This document shows positions 39,251 through 48,635 of a DNA stretch of 64,000 bases, piece after piece; the first letter of the stretch is position 1; every line of letters starts with the position of its first letter. Origin of the DNA: Bacteroidales bacterium. Its GTDB lineage: Bacteria; Bacteroidota; Bacteroidia; Bacteroidales; VadinHA17. The stretch spans positions 1-64,000 of the forward strand of contig JALONV010000011.1 in NCBI GenBank assembly GCA_025454755.1, in the 5' to 3' direction. A program made the position numbers and the translations under genes. A model generated the notes under the pieces. It was not told the DNA's origin. It saw nothing but the letters and a program-made list of their open reading frames with translations, and did not search any database.

Positions 39251-40372
39251 ATGATAAAAAGAGAGAATCCCTTCAGGTATGGAATAGCTGTTGACTATCC
39301 CTATTTTGTTGACAGAGAGCAGGAATTGAAAGATTATTCAAAATGGCTTATCTCAGGTCAGAGTCTTGTTATCTACTCACCGCGCCGTTACGGGAAGACC
39401 TCCCTGATGCTCAAGCTTCTGAGGAAGCTTAAGCAGGAAGGGTATCATACTGTGTATATAGACTTTTTCAGGGTCACTTCACGGCGTCGTTTTGGAGAGC
39501 TGTATTATTCGGAAATATTGAAACAGCTGCCTTCGTGGCAAAAAACTATTAAAAAACTCTCATCGTTAACAATGAGGATCAGGCCTGTTATTTCAATTGA
39601 TGAGCAGGGAATGCCGGTTGTCAGCCTGAAATTCGGAGAGAGTCCCGGTTCTGAAGATATTACAGAACTGTTTGATCTGCCACAGAAACTGTCTGATAAA
39701 AAAAGATGGATAATAGTTTTTGATGAATTTCAGGAGATAAACCGGCTGAATGGCGACAGTTTCGAAAAGGAGATGAGAGCTTCGCTGATACATCATACGA
39801 ATGTGGGTTATGCATTTCTTGGTTCAAAGATGCATATGCTTCTGAATATGTTCACTCATGAGAACAGGGCATTTTATCAGTTCGGAAGAATTACTGAATT
39901 GAAAAAACTTCCTTTTAAAATTATGGAAGAATATTTGGAATCGGGATGTAAGAAAACAGGCATAAATATTAAAGAAGGTATTGCTGCCGGCATTATAAAC
40001 ACATGTGAGGCAATTCCTCATTATATCCAGTATCTTGCTTCGGCTTCGTGGGAAGAAGCTATTGAAAGTAAAGCAGATATCGATGAAGTTGTTCTGAGAA
40101 AGGCGGTGCAGAAAATATTAATCAACCAGACGGATTATTTTACTTCTCAATATGAGAGGCTTACATTGCATCAACAAAATGTACTGAAAGCCATAAGTAT
40201 AGAAAATAAGAACATTTTCAATACAGAATTCATGGAGAAATACAATCTGAATGCAATTTCATCTGTTCAGAGATCTGTGGAAAGGCTTTTAGCTGAGAGC
40301 ATCATTGTAAGGCAGCAAAACACATATTTATTTACAGATCCTTTTTTTAAAATGTGGCTCGGCACCGTATAA
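39251..40372 (+). CDS. AAA/STAND-type ATPase (archaeal ATPase-like family)
   Basis: NPFRYGIAVDYPYFVDREQEL, Walker A SPRRYGKTSL, Walker B WIIVFDEFQE; likely start is the internal ATG at 39251. Confidence 0.85.
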   Translation: MIKRENPFRYGIAVDYPYFVDREQELKDYSKWLISGQSLVIYSPRRYGKTSLMLKLLRKLKQEGYHTVYIDFFRVTSRRRFGELYYSEILKQLPSWQKTIKKLSSLTMRIRPVISIDEQGMPVVSLKFGESPGSEDITELFDLPQKLSDKKRWIIVFDEFQEINRLNGDSFEKEMRASLIHHTNVGYAFLGSKMHMLLNMFTHENRAFYQFGRITELKKLPFKIMEEYLESGCKKTGINIKEGIAAGIINTCEAIPHYIQYLASASWEEAIESKADIDEVVLRKAVQKILINQTDYFTSQYERLTLHQQNVLKAISIENKNIFNTEFMEKYNLNAISSVQRSVERLLAESIIVRQQNTYLFTDPFFKMWLGTV

Positions 40373-40388
40373 AAAGTGACCAACCTAT

Positions 40389-40430
40389 ATTACGCTATAT
40401 TGCATTACGCATATATGCGTAATATTTTTA
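40389..40430. repeat. Downstream flank repeat of the ATPase gene
   Basis: ATTACGCTATATTGCATTACGCATATATGCGTAATATTTTTAA, same orientation and layout as 39195-39237. Confidence 0.7.
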
Positions 40431-40576
40431 AACCTTTAGAACAGCTTTAAAAGAATAGGTGATAAGTTAAGCGTGTGTAACGTATCAGACAAGATTGTCG
40501 AAGTCAAAATAAAAGATAATGAGAAAGTATTAAATTGCGTCTGGAAATTAGAATCATGCTAATTTTGATAACAAAG

Positions 40577-40608
40577 TTTTGCTAACTCAAATTTGACGGT
40601 TATATTTG
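40577..40608 (+). promoter_or_regulatory. Promoter preceding tRNA-like copy A
   Basis: TTTTG (40577-40581), 19-nt spacer, TATATTTG (40601-40608). Confidence 0.6.
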
Positions 40609-40699
40609 CAGTCCGAAAAGGAGGTGCCATAGCTCAGTCGTCCCGTTCCGCAAGGCGGAACGAGGATCCACGAAAAACAAAGCAAATCAGAGATTTGCT
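40601..40699 (+). repeat. 99-bp direct repeat, copy A (promoter -7, tRNA 5' part, D-arm palindrome, AGCAAATC hairpin)
   Basis: Matches 41205-41303 base for base by my reading (offset 604). Confidence 0.9.
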
Positions 40700-40812
40700 T
40701 GCCATAGCTCAGTCGGTAGAGCAATGTTCCGATAGCTATCGGAATGAAAATCCATGTGTCCCCGTCCCGATAACTTCCCGATAACTATCGTGAGGGACGA
40801 TTCCTGGTGATC
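40699..40812 (+). pseudogene. tRNA-Phe(GAA)-like pseudogene with palindromes replacing parts of the anticodon and T arms
   Basis: TGCCATAGCTCAGTCGGTAGAGCAATG[ttccgatagctatcggaa]TGAAAATCCATGTGTCC[cgtcccgataacttcccgataactatcgtgagggacg]ATTCCTGGTGATCA. Confidence 0.7.
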
Positions 40813-40848
40813 AAAAAATCGATAATATTTACATTACATAAATTTACA

Positions 40849-41142
40849 ATGCAGATATTCTGTTATATCATTTATAGTGAAAGTATTGATCGATATTACA
40901 TTGGGTATACAACCGATATAAATGAGAGACTAAAGCTTCATAATGCCGGTCATTTTGGCGGTAAATCATATACTTCTAAGGCTACGGATTGGCTGATATT
41001 TTTATTAATTCCATGTGAGTCAGTGGAGCAGGCTATTTTTGTGGAGGCAAGGATAAAAAAGATGAAGAGCAGGAAATATATTGAAGATCTTATAAAGTAT
41101 CCAGAGATGATCAACAGGCTCAGGAATGACTTCAATAAATAG
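40849..41142 (+). CDS. GIY-YIG endonuclease domain protein
   Basis: FCYIIYSESIDRYYIGYTTDINERLKLHNAG...; start at internal ATG 40849. Confidence 0.88.
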   Translation: MQIFCYIIYSESIDRYYIGYTTDINERLKLHNAGHFGGKSYTSKATDWLIFLLIPCESVEQAIFVEARIKKMKSRKYIEDLIKYPEMINRLRNDFNK

Positions 41143-41204
41143 CTCATCCCTGGAGGCCTGGTGAATTTTTAAGGGTAAAGTTTTGGTAACTCAAATTTGA
41201 CTTA

Positions 41205-41303
41205 TATATTTGCAGTCCGAAAAGGAGGTGCCATAGCTCAGTCGTCCCGTTCCGCAAGGCGGAACGAGGATCCACGAAAAACAAAGCAAATCAGAGATTT
41301 GCT
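41205..41303 (+). repeat. 99-bp direct repeat, copy B
   Basis: Same as 40601-40699; preceded by TTTTG-N19-TATATTTG. Confidence 0.9.
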
Positions 41304-41319
41304 CACTTCTTTAAATTGC

Positions 41320-41392
41320 AAAACCCGTAAGATCAACGTCTTGCGGGTTTTTGTTTTAAAGATGGTGATAGAATCGGTGATAGTTTTTGTAA
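41320..41392 (+). repeat. Terminator-containing direct repeat c1 (partner at 49954-50026)
   Basis: AAAACCCGTAAGATCAACGTCTTGCGGGTTTTTGTTTTAAAGATGGTGATAGAATCGGTGATAG. Confidence 0.8.
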
Positions 41393-41550
41393 TGCACCAA
41401 ATATCAATGCATTACATATTTATTGTGCGTACTTAGTCACTTATTAGTTCTATATTATTTCGTAATTAAGTATTGCGTTCATGGCTAATCAAACAATTAT
41501 ATCAGTTCACAAAGGGGTGTAATGACTGAATTCCAACTAAAACAATTAGT

Positions 41551-42415
41551 TTATTTCTCCGATAGTTTATATGCCGCAACGCTTTTACTATTGAAAGTTG
41601 GTATAAGTAAAAGGTTTAATTTGGGAATGAATTCAATATCGGCGGAATTAATTTGTTGATCTAATGTTCTCAGCAATGTGACTTTTGTGTAATCAGGATT
41701 AATAAGGAATATTTCTCCATTCCAATCGGTAACAATATAATAGCCTTGAATTCCTGTAAAAGCAATTCCATCCCCTTTGTTGATTCCTTCGGTTAAAACA
41801 GTTTTAACTTTCGTTTTAATATCAATTGAGGCAAAATCCTTACTTCCCATTGAAGCAAGAAGAAGCCGGTCGCCATCAACCAAGAGTCCGTTGGGTAAAT
41901 TAAGTCCTTCTGTTAACCATTCTCTCATTTGGCCATTACTGTATTTGTATATTTTATTTGCATCAGAATCAGAAATATAAAGATTCCCATCAGCATCTGA
42001 TGTGATATCGTTTATTTTTGATTATTTGCCCTTTATTTATATCAATCACAATCAGCTCATCAACATCAGCTGTGTAAAGTGTATCATCAACTATAGCTAA
42101 TCCTTTCGGTGAGCTTAGTCCTTCTATCCAGCGTAAATTCAATATTTCTCCATTCGTATTAAGTCTGGAAATGAATCCATTTCCGTCTTTGAGTCGAGGT
42201 TCATAATTCAAATTGGAAACATATAAGACATCACGTTTTTCATCATAAATAACTGATTCAGGTACCATAAGAATAGTGTCTGTCTTCCATAATTCGACAA
42301 TTTTATACTGTTTAAAGAGTTCTTTTTCAGATTGATTTGTTGATTTTTTGTTTCCGGACCTGCAGGAAATCAAAACAATAATAATTAAGCTTATGACAAA
42401 TAATATATTTTTCAT
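41551..42415 (-). pseudogene. Beta-propeller (SMP-30-like) lipoprotein split by a frameshift
   Basis: ORFs 41990-42415 and 41551-41928 are N- and C-terminal parts of one propeller. Switching frame at an AAAAA run near 42013 restores KINDITSDADGNLYISDSDANKIYKYSNGQMREW. Confidence 0.75.
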
Positions 42416-42756
42416 AGAATACTGTTTTACAAATATGTGTTAAATTTAAAAAGAAAAGGAAAATTATCAATAAGATCAAACCTTTTATCATTAAAGGTCA
42501 ATTTAGGTGGGACAAAAATTATCAGATTTTGCGACTTTTTTATGATATGGCTGGTAAATTGCAAAAGCCGGACATATTGACCACATTTGGCCAGTCAAAT
42601 TCCAAATTATATACACAGCTAAATATCAGGCATTTAACTCCGGCCAGGGATGGTTAATTTACTCCCGCTAAAGATGATCAGAGCAACTGGCTTCTCCAAT
42701 CAGCGAACAGTGTAGGCAGGAGTTGCAGATTATTGATAAACGTAAGCTGCAATATA

Positions 42757-43896
42757 TTAATTGATCGATGGTAATATATAGCTCTTCACCAGCCGTTCTG
42801 CTGTGCTCCATTGAAAATTGTCACCTTCTTTGAATTGATTCGTAAATACAACTACCAGATTCTGTTCGGGGAAAATAGTTATCCATTGTCCTCCAAATCC
42901 TACAGCTGAATAAGAATTTTCTGGGCTTACCCACCAGTGGTATCCGTAGTAGTAATCCGGGATATCATTTCGTTTAATATGTTTCGTCTGTGATATTTCT
43001 ATCCATTTCTGAGAAACTATCTGCTCTCCATCCCAAAATCCATATTTCAGGTACAAATAACCAAATTTAGCCATGTCGCGCGGTAACAGTTGAACACCGT
43101 TACCGCCTAAGGCTACTCCCCGGCTGTCGACGGGCCAGGAATATCTTTCTATTCCCAATGGCCTGAAAATATTTTCCAGTGCAAATGAGTCGGCTCTTAT
43201 TCCGGTGCTCTTTTTGATTATTGCAGATAAGACATGTGATATTCCCGTATTATAAGTGTACAATTCACCTGGTACAGCAACCATTTGCCTGTCCAGAACA
43301 AACTTTACCCTGTCACTGCTTGACACCCACTGGTTGAACGTGTTCCTCTCATCATTGTAATGATAATCCAGTTCATGCCAATCAAGTCCGGCACTCATAG
43401 TTAGCATATGCTTTAATGTGATCTTCTGTTTATCATCTGTCAGGTTCTCAATTTTATATTCCGGGAAAAACCCTGTCATAAGGGTATTTTCATCCTGAAG
43501 ATACTTCCGGTCAATCGCGATACCAATCAGGGCTGATGTCAGACTTTTAGTACAGGAATATACAGGTTGAAGGCTGTCAATTCCATACTTGTCGGAATAA
43601 TACTGTTCAGCAACTATATATCCATCTTTGACAATTAAAACGCTGTGAATATCGATATGTAATTTGAGAAGCAGAAGAATTTCTTCATTAAGTTCCTTTA
43701 GTTTTTCTGAATTCATACCAACCTCTTCCGGTTTGCAGGTTCTCCAGCTTTCCGTTGGCCAGTAATCGCCTGTGTATTCCCCTTTTGCAATGAACGCGGA
43801 AGACGGGTAGAGTGTATTCTCATTCTCCTTCTCACAACTGCAAACCAGAATGATACTGAATAAAGCAAGTGCTATTATCTTATAATATTTTTTCAT
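42757..43896 (-). CDS. Class C beta-lactamase-like serine hydrolase (lipoprotein)
   Basis: VYSCTKSLTSALIG (SxxK), YNTG, HWWVSPE motifs. Confidence 0.88.
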   Translation of the reverse strand: MKKYYKIIALALFSIILVCSCEKENENTLYPSSAFIAKGEYTGDYWPTESWRTCKPEEVGMNSEKLKELNEEILLLLKLHIDIHSVLIVKDGYIVAEQYYSDKYGIDSLQPVYSCTKSLTSALIGIAIDRKYLQDENTLMTGFFPEYKIENLTDDKQKITLKHMLTMSAGLDWHELDYHYNDERNTFNQWVSSSDRVKFVLDRQMVAVPGELYTYNTGISHVLSAIIKKSTGIRADSFALENIFRPLGIERYSWPVDSRGVALGGNGVQLLPRDMAKFGYLYLKYGFWDGEQIVSQKWIEISQTKHIKRNDIPDYYYGYHWWVSPENSYSAVGFGGQWITIFPEQNLVVVFTNQFKEGDNFQWSTAERLVKSYILPSIN

Positions 43897-43917
43897 CGGG
43901 CTGTGCCAGGTAAATAA

Positions 43918-46584
43918 TTAAAACTGAATCCTGTAACTCAGAACAGGTATGATGGGATTCTGGTATTCTTTTCTGAAGTTCTTTATGTCATTATCCCAGG
44001 ATTCTGTCAGCATGTTTTTCCTGTTAGTCAGGTTCATAATATCAAGGCTCCATTCGCCGGTGTATTTTGGTTTATTACGGGTGAATCTCAATTGCAGATC
44101 GATACGAAAATAATCGGAAGCTTTTTCAGTATAACCGTTATCCCAAATCTTCACCTCGTAGCCTTCAGCGAGAGATAGTTCCCTGTCAACCGGAAGGTAA
44201 CGCATTCCACCAATAAGGATAAAGCGCGTACTGATACTAAAGATATTCTGTTTGCCTTTCCCTAATTTGAATTCCTTTCCCAGCAGGCCGTTGGCGGCAT
44301 AAGAACCGTCATATTTTGTATGAAGCAGCTCACCTGGCTTGTTTCTAAATTTCGAATCATAGATTGTTCCATTAAGAATGAAAAAATAATCTTTCGAGAT
44401 ATATTTCTCGAGAGTAAGCTCCAAACCTTTATTATAAGCGGTTCCATAATTTACCAGTATGTTTCCTTCAAAACCATAATCCATATTGATAGTCGAAAAA
44501 TAAGGAGGGAAAGGATAGGCCGGAATATCATAAAGGTATTGATAATATGCTTCCGCTTTCAGGTGGAGGAATTCTGAGACCATGTAATTATAACCAATCA
44601 CATAGTGTCTTGCTTTAGTAAGTTCAAGGTTCTTATTCGGCTGGATAACAGCTCCGTCATGAAGGGTCATTTTCCCTGTGTATAGTGTTATTGATTCTTT
44701 TCTGCTGTGTACTCCGAAGCCGGCGCTAAGACTATGTTTCGGGCTTAACTGCCACTGGAAACCCAGCCTGGGTTCAATAGAGAAATTATTGTTAAGATAA
44801 AACTGTAAGAAATGAACACCTGAGTTCAGTGTAATTGCCTCGCTTATACGATATTTCCAGTTCAGGTATGTCTCCAGGGTACCTGCATGTTCTCTGCCAT
44901 CTGCATAGGTTTGTTTAAATACCTGTTCTCCGAAACCGGGATTATCCTTATCCTGAAACCAGTTATGCAGTGTATCAGAATACCATCCCAGGTAGGAATC
45001 ATTTAACGCTGTTTCGTACATAATACCGGCTTTGATCTTGTGTTTTGCATTTATCTTCTGGTTAATATTTACAGAGGCTTTTATCGAATAATCTTTTACA
45101 TCAGTCTTCCATTTGTAGTCAATTGGAGAGGCCACAGTTCCTATATTTGATTTCTCATCCCATGTATACTTCCAGCCTGAAAAAGCAACAACACTTTTAA
45201 TATAAGTTGAAGGATTGACCGTAAGATTGTTGGAAATCCCGACACAGGCCATATTGGAATTATTTACATAACCGGTTTCTCCTTCTTCATGACTTAATCC
45301 TCCAATCCCGAATATTGAAAAAACACCTGCTTTCACGGTGGGATGATATATCTTGAACGAGATATCCTGGAAATCAGGAACACTCATCAACTTTATTCCC
45401 AGGTGTTGGGCTATCCTGAGAGTGCTATACCTGTATTGGGCTATATAGGTTGTATTCGAGGATTTTTTCAACGGCCCTTCTATCATTAACTCGGTCCCGA
45501 TCAAACCGGCCTGGATGGTTTGTTCATGCTTTTCATTATTTCCGGTCCTGAGGCGGATATCAAAAACACCGGAGAGGGCGTTTCCGTATTCAGCAGGGAA
45601 CGCACCGGATAAAAAGTCTGAACCGGCAATCATATTATTACTTATAATACTCACACCGCCTCCGGATGCTCCAATATCAGAAAAGTGATTCAGATTTGGT
45701 ATCTCAATTCCTTCCAGCCTCCATTGCAAACCTTTTGGACTGTTCCCCCTTATAGCTATATGGTTTTTCCCGTCATTGGCTGATACAACACCCGGGTATG
45801 AGAGTATTGCCCTGGAAATATCTGACATGGATCCGGGATAAGTTTCAATTTCGTTTGCCGAGAAGCTACGGCCGCTGACAACCACAATATCATTGATCGT
45901 TTCTGACTTATTGTCTCTGGCATTAATTGTTACTTCTGACAAATTAACGATTGATTCTTCCATTTCCAGGGATACAATGAATTCTTTCCCTGAAGTAACA
46001 AGTATGTTTGAAACAGTTTTTGGCTCATATCCGACAGATGAAAATTTCAGATCATGCCTTCCTACCGGTACATTTTCAAATTTGAAATCTCCGTTCTTAT
46101 CGCTCACAATCCCTGTCAGAGGACTTACTGAGCCAAGAACTATATTTACTCCAGGCAGAGGAGTTTTTGAGTCCAGGTCGAGGATTCTCCCTTTAATCGT
46201 TTGTTCAGGTATAACCTTTTCAGGCTGAGGAGGCAAAGGAAAGATGAGTATTTTATTGCCTTTCTCGATATATTGCAGGGAATCTCCGGAAAAAACATGG
46301 TCAAGATGTTCTTTAATGCTCTGCCTGACAGGTTCAATATGGACCTGTTTGTTCAATGGTACATCCTGTCCGAAGCTGAAAGTAAAACCTCCTTCATTGC
46401 TCATTTTATTCAGGAATTGCCTTACAGTTAGTGTTTCATCAGGAAATTGCATCATTCTGCTCAGTATCGGGGATTGTGAAAAAGAGATCCGGAATAATCC
46501 TGAAAAAATGATAACCAGTAAAATCCTTGTAATAAGGTATTTCGTATGTGAATTGTAAAAATATGCTGGTCCGGATCGTTTCAT
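43918..46584 (-). CDS. TonB-dependent receptor with STN and carboxypeptidase-regulatory-like domains
   Basis: N-terminal STN-like region, KGRILDLDSKTPLPGVNIVLGSVSPLTGIVSDKNGDF, plug and beta-barrel. Confidence 0.9.
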   Translation of the reverse strand: MKRSGPAYFYNSHTKYLITRILLVIIFSGLFRISFSQSPILSRMMQFPDETLTVRQFLNKMSNEGGFTFSFGQDVPLNKQVHIEPVRQSIKEHLDHVFSGDSLQYIEKGNKILIFPLPPQPEKVIPEQTIKGRILDLDSKTPLPGVNIVLGSVSPLTGIVSDKNGDFKFENVPVGRHDLKFSSVGYEPKTVSNILVTSGKEFIVSLEMEESIVNLSEVTINARDNKSETINDIVVVSGRSFSANEIETYPGSMSDISRAILSYPGVVSANDGKNHIAIRGNSPKGLQWRLEGIEIPNLNHFSDIGASGGGVSIISNNMIAGSDFLSGAFPAEYGNALSGVFDIRLRTGNNEKHEQTIQAGLIGTELMIEGPLKKSSNTTYIAQYRYSTLRIAQHLGIKLMSVPDFQDISFKIYHPTVKAGVFSIFGIGGLSHEEGETGYVNNSNMACVGISNNLTVNPSTYIKSVVAFSGWKYTWDEKSNIGTVASPIDYKWKTDVKDYSIKASVNINQKINAKHKIKAGIMYETALNDSYLGWYSDTLHNWFQDKDNPGFGEQVFKQTYADGREHAGTLETYLNWKYRISEAITLNSGVHFLQFYLNNNFSIEPRLGFQWQLSPKHSLSAGFGVHSRKESITLYTGKMTLHDGAVIQPNKNLELTKARHYVIGYNYMVSEFLHLKAEAYYQYLYDIPAYPFPPYFSTINMDYGFEGNILVNYGTAYNKGLELTLEKYISKDYFFILNGTIYDSKFRNKPGELLHTKYDGSYAANGLLGKEFKLGKGKQNIFSISTRFILIGGMRYLPVDRELSLAEGYEVKIWDNGYTEKASDYFRIDLQLRFTRNKPKYTGEWSLDIMNLTNRKNMLTESWDNDIKNFRKEYQNPIIPVLSYRIQF

Positions 46585-46593
46585 TATCGGATT

Positions 46594-47598
46594 CTAACGG
46601 AAGTAAAAAATTATTGTATCTGCATCCAAAGTATAATCGAGCTTCAAAACCAGTTTTATCTCTTCGAGTACACTTTCCAGTTTCTGGTTATCAAAGCGGG
46701 AGGTAAGACGAATATCGTTTTCACATGTATTCTTCAGTTTAAACTTTTTATTATAGAACGTTGTCAGTTCTTCAAGAACATTCTCTATTCTTTCATCATT
46801 GAAATTCAGGATTCCTGTTTTCCAGCTCAGGAAATTTGTATCCTTTGATTCAGTTACAGAGATAGCTCCCTTTCGTAAAAAAGCCTGTTCGCCTTTTGTT
46901 AAGATAGTCTTATTCGCCTTTGTATCAGGTGTAAAGAATGATACCTTACCGCTTATTACATGTATATCCACAGAACCATCGGCACTGTGAGATTTCAGAT
47001 TAAAGGAAGTGCCAAGAACTTCAACTATGGCATGTGAATTGATATTAATCCGGAATAATTTATCTGGATCTTCAGTAACATCGAAATATCCTTCTCCTGT
47101 TAAATCGACCTGTCTGCGGTTCTTTTGGAATCTTTCGGGATATTTGAATTTGGAATATTTGTTAAGAAAGACTTGCGAACCATCAGGCAGTATAATCTCT
47201 TTTTTGAAATCACCGGTACTCACAAGGATCATTTCCGGTTGTCTGAAAATATATTGTCTTGCCAGAATCCCGATTCCAAGAAGAATAATGATAACTGCTG
47301 CTGCTCTCAGGAAGCGGATCATATTCTCTTTGAGTAAAGGGTGGCCGGGATACTTGCTCCTTTCAAAATTTATTCGTCTCTTAACTTTCAACCAATCCTC
47401 AATTTTGTCATTGGATTGAAAATCCTTAATGTTTGCCGAATGATCCCAGATCTTCTTTGTTTCTTCAAACGATTTTCTGTTCTCAGGATCTTCATTCATC
47501 CAAATTTCGAGATCTTCCTTTTCACTTTCCGTGAAATCGCGTGTGAGGAATCTGACAATCCTGCCTTCATCGGTCATATGTTCTGAATTCTTTTTCAT
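46594..47598 (-). CDS. FecR-family anti-sigma factor
   Basis: FecR domain LPDGSQVFLNKYSKFKYPERF...VDLTGEGYFDV plus C-terminal DUF4974-like region. Confidence 0.9.
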   Translation of the reverse strand: MKKNSEHMTDEGRIVRFLTRDFTESEKEDLEIWMNEDPENRKSFEETKKIWDHSANIKDFQSNDKIEDWLKVKRRINFERSKYPGHPLLKENMIRFLRAAAVIIILLGIGILARQYIFRQPEMILVSTGDFKKEIILPDGSQVFLNKYSKFKYPERFQKNRRQVDLTGEGYFDVTEDPDKLFRININSHAIVEVLGTSFNLKSHSADGSVDIHVISGKVSFFTPDTKANKTILTKGEQAFLRKGAISVTESKDTNFLSWKTGILNFNDERIENVLEELTTFYNKKFKLKNTCENDIRLTSRFDNQKLESVLEEIKLVLKLDYTLDADTIIFYFR

Positions 47599-47698
47599 AG
47601 TTACTGCTATTAAGACAATTGTATTTAGAAATACACGTATCTTATTACTGAATATTCTTCAGGATTTTTCCTTAAAATATATATGATGGGCTTTTTAT

Positions 47699-48250
47699 CT
47701 ATGACTTAAGATAGTCCTGAAGATAATTCCTGAGTATTTTTAATGCTTTCGATATTTGTGTTTCTACTGTCCGTATTGAAAGATTAAGAGTCTGTGCTAT
47801 TTCCCTGTTCCGCTTTCCTTCAACTCTGCTCATCAGGAAAATCTTCCGGCATTGTTCAGGTAATTGTGATACAATTTTATAAATCCGGTATTCGAGTTCC
47901 GTTTCCATTATCTTTTCTTCTGAATCTGATCCGGAAGCTTCTTGCGGTTTAAAATTCTCAAGATTTCTTTCTTGTCCCTGAATCTGTTTTAAATGATTCA
48001 GGCATCTGTTTCTGACCGACCGGAACAGATAGGATTTAAGAGAAGTAGTAATGATCAGAGAGTCGCGGATTTCAAACAGGTGCACAAAAAGATCCTGGAC
48101 TATCTCCCGTGCCTCTTCAGGATCATTAACATACTTGTTTGCGTAGGCTGAAAGTAATACGTAATACTCTTTAAAAAGCTCTTTATAAGAGCTTTCATAT
48201 CCTGCTTTTAATCCGTGGATTATTTTATTATCATAGTCTTTCAATCCCAT
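47699..48250 (-). CDS. FecI-like ECF sigma factor
   Basis: YELFKEYYVLLSAYA...EAREIVQDLFVHLFEIR...LPEQCRKIFLMSRVEGKRNREIAQTLNLSIRTVETQISKALK. Confidence 0.92.
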   Translation of the reverse strand: MGLKDYDNKIIHGLKAGYESSYKELFKEYYVLLSAYANKYVNDPEEAREIVQDLFVHLFEIRDSLIITTSLKSYLFRSVRNRCLNHLKQIQGQERNLENFKPQEASGSDSEEKIMETELEYRIYKIVSQLPEQCRKIFLMSRVEGKRNREIAQTLNLSIRTVETQISKALKILRNYLQDYLKS

Positions 48251-48375
48251 TCATAATAAAACATATAAATAGCAAATTGTAAGTTAAGAAATTAAATTCA
48301 GGTAAACTGATAGAAAACACCTGATTTATACTTTTCTCCCAGGGGGCAGGTGGCACCACATAAAAGAGTGTGACG

Positions 48376-48395
48376 CCTGCCTGCCGGCAGGCAGG
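48376..48395. repeat. Perfect 20-bp palindrome
   Basis: CCTGCCTGCCGGCAGGCAGG. Confidence 0.85.
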
Positions 48396-48635
48396 GAATT
48401 GATGAAGTATCTTGCTGCACCCTTAAAATCAGTCAATTACAGCATTATTATCCGGCCATAAGTCAACACTTTATGAAAAATTTTTATAATTATGCTTTAT
48501 AATCAATCAGACCATTATTTGAAAGCCTGCTTAACAGATACTCAAACCTGCTTTAAATAATTGTTTAGACTCCAACCTCCGATGACAAATAAAATCTTAA
48601 ATTTGATTGCATCCTCATAAGGATCAGCATCAGCT

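Noticed and set aside
40593-40784. ORF MTVIFAVRKGGAIAQSSRSARRNEDPRKTKQIRDLL... and its twin at 41197-41436
   Set aside because: Translation of the tRNA-like 99-bp repeat and palindromes; shared peptide comes from DNA-level duplication, not a protein family.
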